Below the pieces are notes generated by a model. It was given only the letters and a program-made list of their open reading frames with translations, ran no database searches and was not told the origin of the DNA. A stretch of DNA of 64,000 nucleotides from Nocardioides baekrokdamisoli. Its GTDB lineage: Bacteria; Actinomycetota; Actinomycetes; Propionibacteriales; Nocardioidaceae. A program made the position numbers and the translations under genes. Below are positions 16,604 to 23,961 of the stretch, piece after piece (the first letter of the stretch is position 1; each line of letters begins with the position of its first letter). Location of the stretch: NCBI RefSeq assembly GCF_003945325.1, contig NZ_AP019307.1, positions 1,054,001 to 1,118,000 of the forward strand, read 5' to 3'.

Positions 16604-17743
16604 ATGAGCGCCTCGACCACCTGGATGGACTGGGTCGGGTTCGCCTGCGGCGCGGCCGTCGTCATCGGCACCTCGGCCAGCATCATCGGCGCCCTGGTGG
16701 TCCCCCGCCGGGTCGACTCGATTGTGACCGGCGTCGTCGACAAGGTCCTGGACAAGCTCTTCCTGCTCATTCTCAAGCCAGTGCGGGCGTACGACGTCCG
16801 CGATCAGGTGCTCGGTTGGCAGGCACCGATCGCACTCGTCGCCCGCCTCACGGTCTGGATGACGATGCTGGTCTTCGGGTACGTCCTGCTGATGCTGCCG
16901 ATGGCGAACGGCAACTGGGGCCAGGCCGTCAACGACGCCGGTTCCTCCGTATTCACTCTCGGGTTCTCGGTGCCGCAGAGCGCGGGCGGTCACCTGATCA
17001 CCTACATCGCCGGCTTCACCGGCATGGTCGTGGTCGGTCTCCAGGTCGGCTACCTGCCCACGATCTACAGCGAGTTCAACCGTCGCGAGACCGAGGTCAG
17101 TCTGCTGGTGGCGCGTTCCGGCCTCCCGGCCTGGGGCGCCGAGATCCTGGTGCGTACGCACTGGGGCACCGACGGTGGCGAGATCGCCCCGGTCCTGTCG
17201 GACCTGTTCATCCGGTGGGAGCGCTGGACGGCCGAGGTGGCGGAGTCGCACACCACGTACCCGGCGCTGCTCCGACTCCGCTCCCCTCGGGTGAACGCCC
17301 ACTGGCTGACCTCACTGGTCGCCGTGATGGACGCTGCCGCCCTGCACCTGGCGCTTGCCCCCACGACCGAGCCGAAGATCGAGGCGCGCCTGGTCCTGCG
17401 GATGGGATTCGAGACCCTCAACCAGATCGCACAGGTCCTCAAACTCACCGTCCCGGAGCGGATCCTGGCCGGCCAACCCGTCCCTCCGGACGTCGCGATC
17501 TCGGTCACCTACGAGGACTTCGCCGAGGCAGCCCAGCAACTGCGGGACGTCGGCTATCCGGTCGAGATCAGCACCGAGGACGCCTGGCCACACTTCCGGG
17601 GCTGGCGGATCAACTACGACGTCGCCGCCCTCGCGCTCTGCCGCAACCTCGACGCTCCGCCGTCGATGTGGACCGGGTCGCGACGGTGGCACTCGGAACC
17701 GCTGCGCCCCTTCCGCCCGGCGCCGGGACTGCGCCGCACCTGA
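16604..17743 (+). CDS. Ion channel-like membrane protein, function unknown
   Basis: The 379-residue protein has an N-terminal membrane segment (about residues 8-30), then two more (about 80-100 and 125-150) bracketing SSVFTLGFSVPQSAGGHL, a pore-loop-like stretch in position and composition similar to two-TM channel proteins, and a long cytoplasmic C-terminal half starting YLPTIYSEFNRRE. No canonical TVGYG selectivity filter is present, so a potassium channel call is not justified. ATG 16604 starts MSASTTWMDW; the frame is open upstream but would run into the IF-1 promoter. The upstream 127-base spacer holds only promoters for the two divergent genes. Confidence 0.6.
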   Translation: MSASTTWMDWVGFACGAAVVIGTSASIIGALVVPRRVDSIVTGVVDKVLDKLFLLILKPVRAYDVRDQVLGWQAPIALVARLTVWMTMLVFGYVLLMLPMANGNWGQAVNDAGSSVFTLGFSVPQSAGGHLITYIAGFTGMVVVGLQVGYLPTIYSEFNRRETEVSLLVARSGLPAWGAEILVRTHWGTDGGEIAPVLSDLFIRWERWTAEVAESHTTYPALLRLRSPRVNAHWLTSLVAVMDAAALHLALAPTTEPKIEARLVLRMGFETLNQIAQVLKLTVPERILAGQPVPPDVAISVTYEDFAEAAQQLRDVGYPVEISTEDAWPHFRGWRINYDVAALALCRNLDAPPSMWTGSRRWHSEPLRPFRPAPGLRRT

Positions 17744-17795
17744 TCGGTCAGGAATCGAGAAGCAAGGACGTACGGACGTCCCTAGCGTTGTCGCC

Positions 17796-18392
17796 ATGAC
17801 CACCATCTCGAACCTGATCATCGAAGCCGACCACGCTGAGGCGGCTCGTTCCTTCTACACCGAGGTCCTCGGCGTCGACGCCATCGAGGTCCGTACGTCC
17901 TCAGCCGCGACCAGCGGGTTCCGCGGATTCACCGTCTCGCTGATCACCTCCCAGCCGGGCAACGCCACCGCGCTCTTGGACGCCGCGGTCTCCGCCGGCG
18001 CAACCGTGCTCAAGCCCGCGAAGAAGTCGTTCTGGGGTTTCGGCGGCGTCGTCCAGGCTCCCGACGGCACCATCGTGAAGGTCGCCTCATCGGCCAAGAA
18101 GGACACGGCGCCGGTGTCCAGGACCTTCGAGGAGGTCGTGCTCCTGCTCGGCGTCTCCGACATGTCCGCCACCAAGGACTTCTACGTCGCCCAGGGCCTG
18201 ACGCTCGGCAAGAGCTACGGCGGCAAGTACGCCGAGTTCGCTGGGGACGGGGCGATCAAGCTCGCCCTCTATCCCCGCAAGGCTGCCGCGAAGGACGCCG
18301 GCGTACCCGCGGAGGGATCGGGCTCTCACCGTCTGGTCGTCGCGAGCACGGGCGGAGCCTTCGCCGACCCGGACGGATTCATCTGGGAGTGA
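17796..18392 (+). CDS. VOC (glyoxalase/bleomycin resistance) family protein, two modules
   Basis: A 198-residue protein with two beta-alpha-beta-beta-beta modules, the first starting NLIIEADHAEAARSFYTEVLG and the second at VVLLLGVSDMSATKDFYVAQG. This is the vicinal-oxygen-chelate layout seen in glyoxalases, dioxygenases and resistance proteins; metal ligands cannot be assigned with certainty. Start ATG 17796 follows VVA codons with no strong ribosome-binding site. Its last codons overlap the first possible start of the next gene, suggesting coupling. Confidence 0.75.
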   Translation: MTTISNLIIEADHAEAARSFYTEVLGVDAIEVRTSSAATSGFRGFTVSLITSQPGNATALLDAAVSAGATVLKPAKKSFWGFGGVVQAPDGTIVKVASSAKKDTAPVSRTFEEVVLLLGVSDMSATKDFYVAQGLTLGKSYGGKYAEFAGDGAIKLALYPRKAAAKDAGVPAEGSGSHRLVVASTGGAFADPDGFIWE

Positions 18393-18448
18393 TCCGGGCC
18401 GCCCGGATAGGATCGCCCAGTCGGAGGACGCGTTCAGACGGGGGCGGC

Positions 18449-19399
18449 GTGGGCAAGCGAAACGAATATCGCCGGATGATGCGCGCCCTGGAGGACCTGG
18501 ACCGGGTTGATGCCGGGAAGGCGCCTCGACGCGGACTGCGGCCCGAGGTCCGATCCGTCACCGACCGTTGGGTCCACGGCAACACCGCGAAGGTCGCCAG
18601 CACGTACGCGAAGGCGGGCAGCCCGGTGGTCGTTCCGCTCCGACCGCGGAGCCGCCGGCCGTGGGTGATCGCACTGATCGTCCTCCTTGTCATCACCGGT
18701 CTGATCGCGGCCATCCCCGGGGCACGGCACCAGATCACCAAGAGCTGGAAGTCGATGACCTCCGGTCCGCAGCGGATCCTGCCGGCAGTCGCGGTCACCA
18801 CCCACGGTGCGTACGTCTTCGAGAACATGTCGTCGGGTCCGGGCCCTCGGGTCCCGGTCACGTATCGGCCCTGCCAAGCGATCCGCTACACGGTCAACTC
18901 GGACCTGGCGCCAGCGGGCACCGACGGCATCATCCCGACCGCCGTCGCCGAAGTCAGCCGGCTGACGGGCCTCAAGTTCGAGTACGCAGGGGTCAGCCAC
19001 ACCCCCGTGAACTTCTCCCGACCGACCGGACCGGCAGCGATCACGGCCACCTATCCCCCGGCACAGATCGGCTGGTCGGAGGCAAGCGTTTTCACCGGTC
19101 GCGGCGCTGACGTCGTCGGTCTCGGTGGCAGCGAGTACGTCACCGAGGACGGATTCTCACCGCACTACGTGACCGGCTCCGTCGCACTGCGCGCCGACAG
19201 CCTCGGCCAGATCCTCAGGCAGCGCAACGGTCGCGCGGAGGTGACCGCGGTGGTGCTCCACGAGCTCGGACATCTGGTCGGGCTCGCCCACGTGAAGGAC
19301 TCCCACGAACTGATGTACGCCAAGAACGACGGCCAACTCGACTTCGGCCCCGGTGACCGAGAAGGGCTGGCCCTGCTGGGGCAGGGCTCCTGCACCTGA
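18449..19399 (+). CDS. Membrane-anchored metzincin-like zinc protease
   Basis: From GTG 18449 (MGKRNEYRRMMRALEDLD) the product is 316 residues: a basic cytoplasmic N-terminus, one transmembrane helix at about residues 71-93 (WVIALIVLLVITGLIAAIPG) and an extracytoplasmic domain ending in HELGHLVGLAHV (about 271-282) and a Met-turn-like HELMYAK. HExxHxxGxxH plus the following Met is the zinc site of metzincins such as matrixins. A longer frame from a GTG at 18389 is open but lacks a convincing ribosome-binding site; the GGGGGCG ahead of 18449 is closer. Natural substrates are unknown; action at the cell surface is inferred. Confidence 0.8.
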   Translation: MGKRNEYRRMMRALEDLDRVDAGKAPRRGLRPEVRSVTDRWVHGNTAKVASTYAKAGSPVVVPLRPRSRRPWVIALIVLLVITGLIAAIPGARHQITKSWKSMTSGPQRILPAVAVTTHGAYVFENMSSGPGPRVPVTYRPCQAIRYTVNSDLAPAGTDGIIPTAVAEVSRLTGLKFEYAGVSHTPVNFSRPTGPAAITATYPPAQIGWSEASVFTGRGADVVGLGGSEYVTEDGFSPHYVTGSVALRADSLGQILRQRNGRAEVTAVVLHELGHLVGLAHVKDSHELMYAKNDGQLDFGPGDREGLALLGQGSCT

Positions 19400-19412
19400 C
19401 GCTTCCGACGGG

Positions 19413-20195
19413 TCAGCGCGCCATCCAGCCGCCGTCGACGGTGAGCACCTCGCCGTGGACGTACGCGGCCCCGCGGCCGGCGAGGAAGACCACAGCCGGT
19501 GCGATGTCCTCGGGCTGCGCCCAGCGTCCGGCGGGGATCCGGGCCGAGATCGCGGTGCTGCGTGCGGTGTCGGCACGGAGCGCGTCGGTGTTGTTGGTGA
19601 CGACGTAGCCGGGCGCGACCGCGTTGACGTTAACTCCGTGCGCCGCCCATTCGTTCGCGAACGCCTTCGTGAGACCGGCGACCGCGTGCTTGGTGGCCGC
19701 ATACCCGGGCACCGTGACTCCGCCCTGGAAACTCAGCAGCGAGGCGACCGTGATGACCGATCCCGAACCTCGCGCGACCATCGCGGCCCCGAAGCGCTGG
19801 GTCAGCAGGAACGTGGCGTCGAGGTTGACCGCGCGCACCAGGTCCCAGTCCTCCAGCGACATCTCCGCAGCGGGCGCGCGCTTGATGGTGCCCGCGTTGT
19901 TGACCAGGACATCGATGCGTACGGAGGCCAGCAACTCGGCTGCGGTGGCGAGGACGGCCTCGCGGTCGTCGAGCGCGGCGACGACGCAGGTCGCCGTCCG
20001 ACCGAGGTCGCGTACCTCATCGGCGACCTCGTCGCAGTCACCGGCCGACCGGCCCCACAGCACGAGGTCGGCGCCGGCCTCGGCCAGCGCGAGCGCGCAC
20101 GCTCGGCCGATGCCGGTGCGGGCGCCGGTGACGAGCGCGGTCTTCCCTGCCAGGCCGAAGGTGTGTTCGACCCACGTCATCGCAGCCGACGTCAT
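19413..20195 (-). CDS. kduD: SDR oxidoreductase, 2-deoxy-D-gluconate 3-dehydrogenase (KduD)-like
   Basis: A 260-residue classical SDR with nucleotide loop TGARTGIG, NNAGTIKRAP, catalytic Ser in VASLLSFQGG and YAATK. The NNAG-T-I-K-R-x-P pattern and C-terminal DGGWMAR are typical of KduD, which reduces/oxidises 2-dehydro-3-deoxy-D-gluconate and 3-deoxy-D-glycero-2,5-hexodiulosonate in uronate breakdown. Its ATG (20195) overlaps the stop of the upstream kduI gene by ATGA, giving a two-gene operon and supporting the assignment. It works after KduI in metabolism of unsaturated uronates. Confidence 0.85.
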   Translation of the reverse strand: MTSAAMTWVEHTFGLAGKTALVTGARTGIGRACALALAEAGADLVLWGRSAGDCDEVADEVRDLGRTATCVVAALDDREAVLATAAELLASVRIDVLVNNAGTIKRAPAAEMSLEDWDLVRAVNLDATFLLTQRFGAAMVARGSGSVITVASLLSFQGGVTVPGYAATKHAVAGLTKAFANEWAAHGVNVNAVAPGYVVTNNTDALRADTARSTAISARIPAGRWAQPEDIAPAVVFLAGRGAAYVHGEVLTVDGGWMAR

Positions 20196-21010
20196 CTCAA
20201 CTCCGTGGTGACGACCGGGTCCATGTCGTTGTAGGCGAGGTTCTCCCCCGCGGTCGACCACACGAACTTGTACGGCGCGGTGCCGGCGCCGAAGTGCACC
20301 GACCACGGCGGGCTGATGATCGCCTCACGGTCGGCGACGATCATCGACCGGGTCTGGCCGGGCTGACCGGCGATGTGGACGACCCGCTCGCCGTCGGGGA
20401 CGTCGAAGTAGAGGTAGCACTCGGTGCGCCGGTCGTGGGTGTGGCACGGCATCGTGTTCCAGACGTTGCCCGGCTCGATGGTCGTGATGCCGAGGGCGAG
20501 CTCGCAGGACGCGACGCCCTGGTCGTGGACGTACTTGCGCAGCGTCCGGAGGCTGGCCTTGTCGGCATCCCCAATGATCAACGTCTGGGCATCGGCGCGC
20601 TTGATCAGAGTGGTCGGGTGGGACAGGTGCGCGGGTGCGCTGACCAGGTAGAAGGTCGCGTCGCCGCTGACGCTGATCGAGACCGTGCCCGCGCCGACGT
20701 ACACGATGTCCTCGGCTTCGACCTCGAAGGTCTGGCCGTCGACGGTGACCGTGCCGGTGCCGGAGAGGCAGACGACGCCGAGCTCGCGACGGTCGCAGAG
20801 GTTGATCGCCCGGACCTCGTCGGGGGCGGTGATCGCGAGGTTCGCGCCGTTGGGGACGGCACCTCCGAGCAGGATCCGGTCACTCTGGCTGAGCATCCAG
20901 CGCACCTCACCCGCGGCAAACAGGTCCTGGACGAGGAAGCGCTCCCGCATCTGCTCCGGCGTCAGGGTCGCGAACTCGTCCGGGTGGGTGGCGATGCGTA
21001 CGTCTGTCAT
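20192..21010 (-). CDS. kduI: 5-dehydro-4-deoxy-D-glucuronate isomerase (KduI)
   Basis: The 272-residue protein matches KduI in length and motifs: RFLVQDLFAAGEV, an N-terminal cupin half with GTGTVTVDGQTFEV, and the zinc-ligand segment MPCHTHDRRTECYLYFD followed by ENLAYNDMDPV at the C-terminus. KduI converts 4-deoxy-L-threo-5-hexosulose uronate, released from pectin or other unsaturated oligouronides, to 3-deoxy-D-glycero-2,5-hexodiulosonate. ATG 21010 gives MTDVRIATHP; an in-frame ATG three codons upstream is also possible. Heads the kduI-kduD operon. A GH105-type enzyme at 31.4 kb would supply its substrate. Confidence 0.92.
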   Translation of the reverse strand: MTDVRIATHPDEFATLTPEQMRERFLVQDLFAAGEVRWMLSQSDRILLGGAVPNGANLAITAPDEVRAINLCDRRELGVVCLSGTGTVTVDGQTFEVEAEDIVYVGAGTVSISVSGDATFYLVSAPAHLSHPTTLIKRADAQTLIIGDADKASLRTLRKYVHDQGVASCELALGITTIEPGNVWNTMPCHTHDRRTECYLYFDVPDGERVVHIAGQPGQTRSMIVADREAIISPPWSVHFGAGTAPYKFVWSTAGENLAYNDMDPVVTTELR

Positions 21011-21178
21011 GGCGTGCACCCTGCCCGGGGCGTACGCGCCTCAGGTGATCTGGAGGTGGAGGGAAGGTGAACTGTTGGGCGAAGGTCGCCGGGCGGTCGG
21101 TGCGCGGAATAGCGCGGATGCGTACTGATCTGCCGAGATCAGGACGGTACTTTGAGCCGCAGATGGCATCGTGTGGCC

Positions 21179-21585
21179 ATGCCGTACGAACCGAACCGAC
21201 TGCTCCGTCGTCTGGTCGGGATGCGCCTGCTCTCAGTTGAGTTCATCCTCGACTACGTCATCGTCCGGTTCGACGGAGACGCCGGCGGGCCCCAGGCAGC
21301 GCTTACCTGCGAGTCCTTCCCACCGTCGAGATCTCGCCCTCGATATCTGTGGGTAACGGTTCGCCAACCTACGCGGATGCTCTACGGCAGTTGATCGGTG
21401 GCGAGGTGAAGGTAACCGAGGAGCAGGACGGGAAGGGTCTTCGTATCCAGGTCGAGTCAGGAGCCATAGTGGTGAACCCAGATGCGACCGATCTGGTCGG
21501 GCCAGAGATCGCAATGTTGCGATTCGAAGACGCCGAATGGATGTGTTGGCGCCCCGGCGAAGAGTCGTTCACTCATCTCGCCTGA
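21179..21585 (+). pseudogene. Small hypothetical gene split by a one-base frameshift
   Basis: From ATG 21179 the frame reads MPYEPNRLLRRLVGMRLLSVEFILDYVIVRFDGD and continues to about ESFP (base 21321). A second frame picks up at once as TVEISPSISVGNGSPTYADAL and ends FEDAEWMCWRPGEESFTHLA at 21585. Adding one base in the run TTCCCACC (21317-21324) would join both into one protein of about 136 residues, so a single C deletion (mutation or sequencing error) is likely. The fused product resembles small actinobacterial proteins of unknown function (possibly DUF6188-like, low confidence). The stretch is less GC-rich than its neighbours. Confidence 0.6.
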
Positions 21586-21717
21586 AACACACTGACTTGC
21601 CGCAACTAACGTGGCCGTATGCGCCCCCTCGCTCGGGCGCGGGTAGACGCGGCGCGCGCTACAAACTGTGTCGTATGGACCGGATCCCAAGTACCCGGAT
21701 CTGCCGCAGCGAACCCT

Positions 21718-22173
21718 CTATCGTGAGAGCGCCGTCGTTGCAGCGTCGAGTGTCGACCCGCCGTGGCGACTGACTTCGACGGATCGGGCAACGACCTCGA
21801 TCAGGCACTCCTTGAGTGGCGCGATGTAATGCTCCAGAAGGTCGTATCGCCCTGGATCGTGCCTCGAATGGACAGCGTTCTGTGCTGCGAGGGTGTGAAT
21901 TCGAGAGCTGTCCTGAACCAACCCGAGCCACAGGACGGTTCTTAGGCCGGCATCCCACAGCGGGTGCCCGGCGAGCGCTTCGTCGTTGGGCGCCCCGAAC
22001 GTTGAGTAGGCGACGCCACGCCAGAGAAGGACCACGTTTCGTTCATCGGAATCGCTCGGGTGCGCGGCAACCGCGAGCGCCGTCACACCAAAATCGTTAC
22101 TGACCATTACGGCGTCGGGCACGTTGGGGTCCCATTCGATGTTGATGCCACTCGGAACCACCCGCTCGCCCAC
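21718..22173 (-). CDS. Conserved hypothetical protein
   Basis: A 151-residue soluble protein with recognisable conserved-looking blocks (IEWDPNVPDAVMVSNDFGVT, WRGVAYSTFGAPNDEALAGH, QNAVHSRHDPGRYDLLEHYI, APLKECLIEVVARS). I recall similar proteins in Streptomyces and relatives but no function. No signal peptide or membrane segment. GTG 22173 is assumed as start; no clear ribosome-binding site is visible. It lies in a run of small genes of lower GC and unusual codons (21.1-23.9 kb). Confidence 0.65.
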   Translation of the reverse strand: MGERVVPSGINIEWDPNVPDAVMVSNDFGVTALAVAAHPSDSDERNVVLLWRGVAYSTFGAPNDEALAGHPLWDAGLRTVLWLGLVQDSSRIHTLAAQNAVHSRHDPGRYDLLEHYIAPLKECLIEVVARSVEVSRHGGSTLDAATTALSR

Positions 22174-22241
22174 AGCATCGACCGTAGCGAATGGATGTAC
22201 AGGTGTCCCGTTCTGCCGCGAATACGTTTTGCCGCCCGGAA

Positions 22242-22826
22242 CTAGGCCGGTCGGCGCCGATACCCACCTGCGAGCGCTCTCGCTGCGACGACGACGCCGA
22301 TGAGCGCCTCGCCGATGTACGGCCGTGTCTCGTCGGGCGGTCCCTGGCCGACAGACCCTAGGACTGCAGATCCGTAGAGGAAAAGGACTGGTTCTAGGAC
22401 CAGAAGCAGAGCTACTACTGCGACAAGGATTCCCCGACGCCGCGTCTTTCCAAGTAGTCCGCCGAATGCGCCGAAGAGCGGCCCGGAAACGAGCCCGGCT
22501 TCGAACCAGACCTTGTTCGCCTTCGTGACGAACCAGACGAGATGCATGAATGGCTGACCGTTCTCATTGCCCAAATGACCAAGCATCGTGATCGTCAATC
22601 CCACATAGAACGTTACGAGTGCTAGGACCGTTGCGCAGGTCCCGACGGCGGCGCCACGCCACACCGAGCGAGTCCACCAAGCAGGCAAGAGCGCCACGAG
22701 AAGCCACGGGGTTGAGATGTTGCCGATCGTTCCCCGAACGCCCCCGTTGTTTCCGTGGACCAGCCCGCCTAGGAATCCAAAGGCAGCCGCGCCCAACACG
22801 ATGATCAGACCGCGGCGCAAACTCAT
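22242..22826 (-). CDS. Small polytopic membrane protein (DUF6518-like), unknown function
   Basis: The 194-residue product is hydrophobic throughout with about five or six membrane segments, opening MSLRRGLIIVLGAAAFGFLGG and ending ALAGGYRRRPA. The Gly-rich first helix and WW-T-R-S-x-W-R-G pattern after the third segment are reminiscent of the actinobacterial DUF6518 family; this is a tentative match. No operon partner is obvious; a CTGCCGC-type spacer precedes it on each side. Confidence 0.6.
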   Translation of the reverse strand: MSLRRGLIIVLGAAAFGFLGGLVHGNNGGVRGTIGNISTPWLLVALLPAWWTRSVWRGAAVGTCATVLALVTFYVGLTITMLGHLGNENGQPFMHLVWFVTKANKVWFEAGLVSGPLFGAFGGLLGKTRRRGILVAVVALLLVLEPVLFLYGSAVLGSVGQGPPDETRPYIGEALIGVVVAARALAGGYRRRPA

Positions 22827-22893
22827 GCCGGGAGGATTGCACAGCCTGGGCGCTGAACGAACGCATCTGCCGCGACTCGGACGCGGCGTGCTC

Positions 22894-23190
22894 TCAGACG
22901 ACTAGATCGCGGCGAACCTCGAAGGTGTGCTTGCCGTCCGAGGTCTCGACCCCGTGACGGAGAGCAACGGTGACCGCGTCGTCCGTGGGCCCCGGTGCGA
23001 TGTCGCAATCCAAGACCGCGGCGATTGGGTAGTGAGCATCGCTCGTGATCGTCGCCACTGACTCGAATATCGGTGGTTTGTCGAAGAGCGAGTGGGTTAC
23101 CCCGTGAGCGTCGATCAAGTGAACTTCCACCCATCCGGGTTGCGGTTCGTCTGAGATCCAGCGAACAACCTGAGCCTTGACGCCGTCCAT
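22894..23190 (-). CDS. Conserved hypothetical protein
   Basis: A 98-residue soluble protein from ATG 23190 (MDGVKAQVVRWISDEPQPGW) with beta-rich composition (VEVHLIDAHGVTHSLFDKPP) similar to small actinobacterial proteins of unknown function. An in-frame start ten codons upstream (23220) is open but less likely because the family-like sequence begins at MDG. Part of the 21.1-23.9 kb small-gene run. Confidence 0.6.
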   Translation of the reverse strand: MDGVKAQVVRWISDEPQPGWVEVHLIDAHGVTHSLFDKPPIFESVATITSDAHYPIAAVLDCDIAPGPTDDAVTVALRHGVETSDGKHTFEVRRDLVV

Positions 23191-23263
23191 GGCATCGATG
23201 TTGTCACGACCTTCCTTCACACAACCGGATCTGCCGCGAATCGGTCGAGATCAGGGTGAGACT

Positions 23264-23494
23264 TCAAGGGACTACACCCAAAGTCGGACTCGACCGTAGG
23301 AGTGGCCGGATCGTGCCGTTTCGACCTCGTCGCACGAACGGCACACGCCCGCAATGTGGCTCGCCTAGCGTCGTTCTCATGATCGCTGAAGTTAAGCGGC
23401 GACTTCCATGAGACTCTGGCGAAGGATTCAACGCCGCTACCGTTGCCGCCGCAAATATGGCGGTGCCTGCCCCCACACCGAAAACCATACGCAC
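23264..23494 (-). CDS. Doubtful small open frame with hydrophobic N-terminus
   Basis: From GTG 23494 a 76-residue product reads MRMVFGVGAGTAIFAAATVA then a basic tail. The frame stays open upstream for at least 50 codons with no start codon (…VTLLGGGRSARLAPLVGGAPEEAERV in pieces), so it may be the remnant of a longer membrane protein. Codons such as TTA, AGA, CTA and ATA are unusual for this genome. I do not recognise it; it could be non-coding. Confidence 0.3.
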   Translation of the reverse strand: MRMVFGVGAGTAIFAAATVAALNPSPESHGSRRLTSAIMRTTLGEPHCGRVPFVRRGRNGTIRPLLRSSPTLGVVP

Positions 23495-23592
23495 CCGCTC
23501 CGCCTCTTCCGGAGCACCTCCTACTAGCGGCGCCAGTCGGGCCGATCGGCCTCCACCAAGGAGAGTTACGGAGAGGCACTCTCTTCCCGCGA

Positions 23593-23802
23593 CTACGTCA
23601 GCCCATACGTCAAAGTGCAGACGACGACCAAGGCCCAGAGAATCGGCAGCACGATCAATACTCGACGGGCTGACTTCGCGGCCGCAGCCGGATTCACATG
23701 CCGCTCATATAGGGAACGGCCCGGCTGGTTCTCGTGCCAGAGATGCCATGCCAAGCCACTAACCGCGGCGGTCTCCGCCAGTAGGAAGAGCACGGTCCAC
23801 AT
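23593..23802 (-). CDS. Small two-helix membrane protein, unknown
   Basis: A 69-residue protein starting MWTVLFLLAETAAVSGLAW with two transmembrane helices (about residues 3-20 and 46-66) separated by a polar loop (HENQPGRSLYERHVNP). Hydropathy supports a genuine membrane peptide. No recognised family. A perfect stem-loop (23832-23857) lies 29 bases upstream of its start. Confidence 0.45.
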   Translation of the reverse strand: MWTVLFLLAETAAVSGLAWHLWHENQPGRSLYERHVNPAAAAKSARRVLIVLPILWALVVVCTLTYGLT

Positions 23803-23831
23803 GACTCTGATCGTGGCACGGGAATGTCCTG

Positions 23832-23857
23832 CTCTGCCGCGATCAGTAGCGGCAGAG
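23832..23857. repeat. Perfect 9-bp inverted repeat
   Basis: CTCTGCCGC and GCGGCAGAG flank an 8-base loop GATCAGTA. It contains the CTGCCGCGAT word that recurs in neighbouring spacers of this small-gene region. It lies between two divergent genes, so it may be an operator or a remnant recombination site. Confidence 0.5.
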
Positions 23858-23961
23858 ACGTCTCACCTGCACGTTCAAATCGACCAAAAGGACGATGCCT
23901 CGACCCGGCTGGCCGCGGGAGGATCGTAGGATCCAAAGGTTGAAGACGGAGGGGCATGGGG

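Noticed and set aside
16604..17743. Potassium channel call for the membrane protein
   Set aside because: No TVGYG-type selectivity filter was found; only a channel-like layout is supported.
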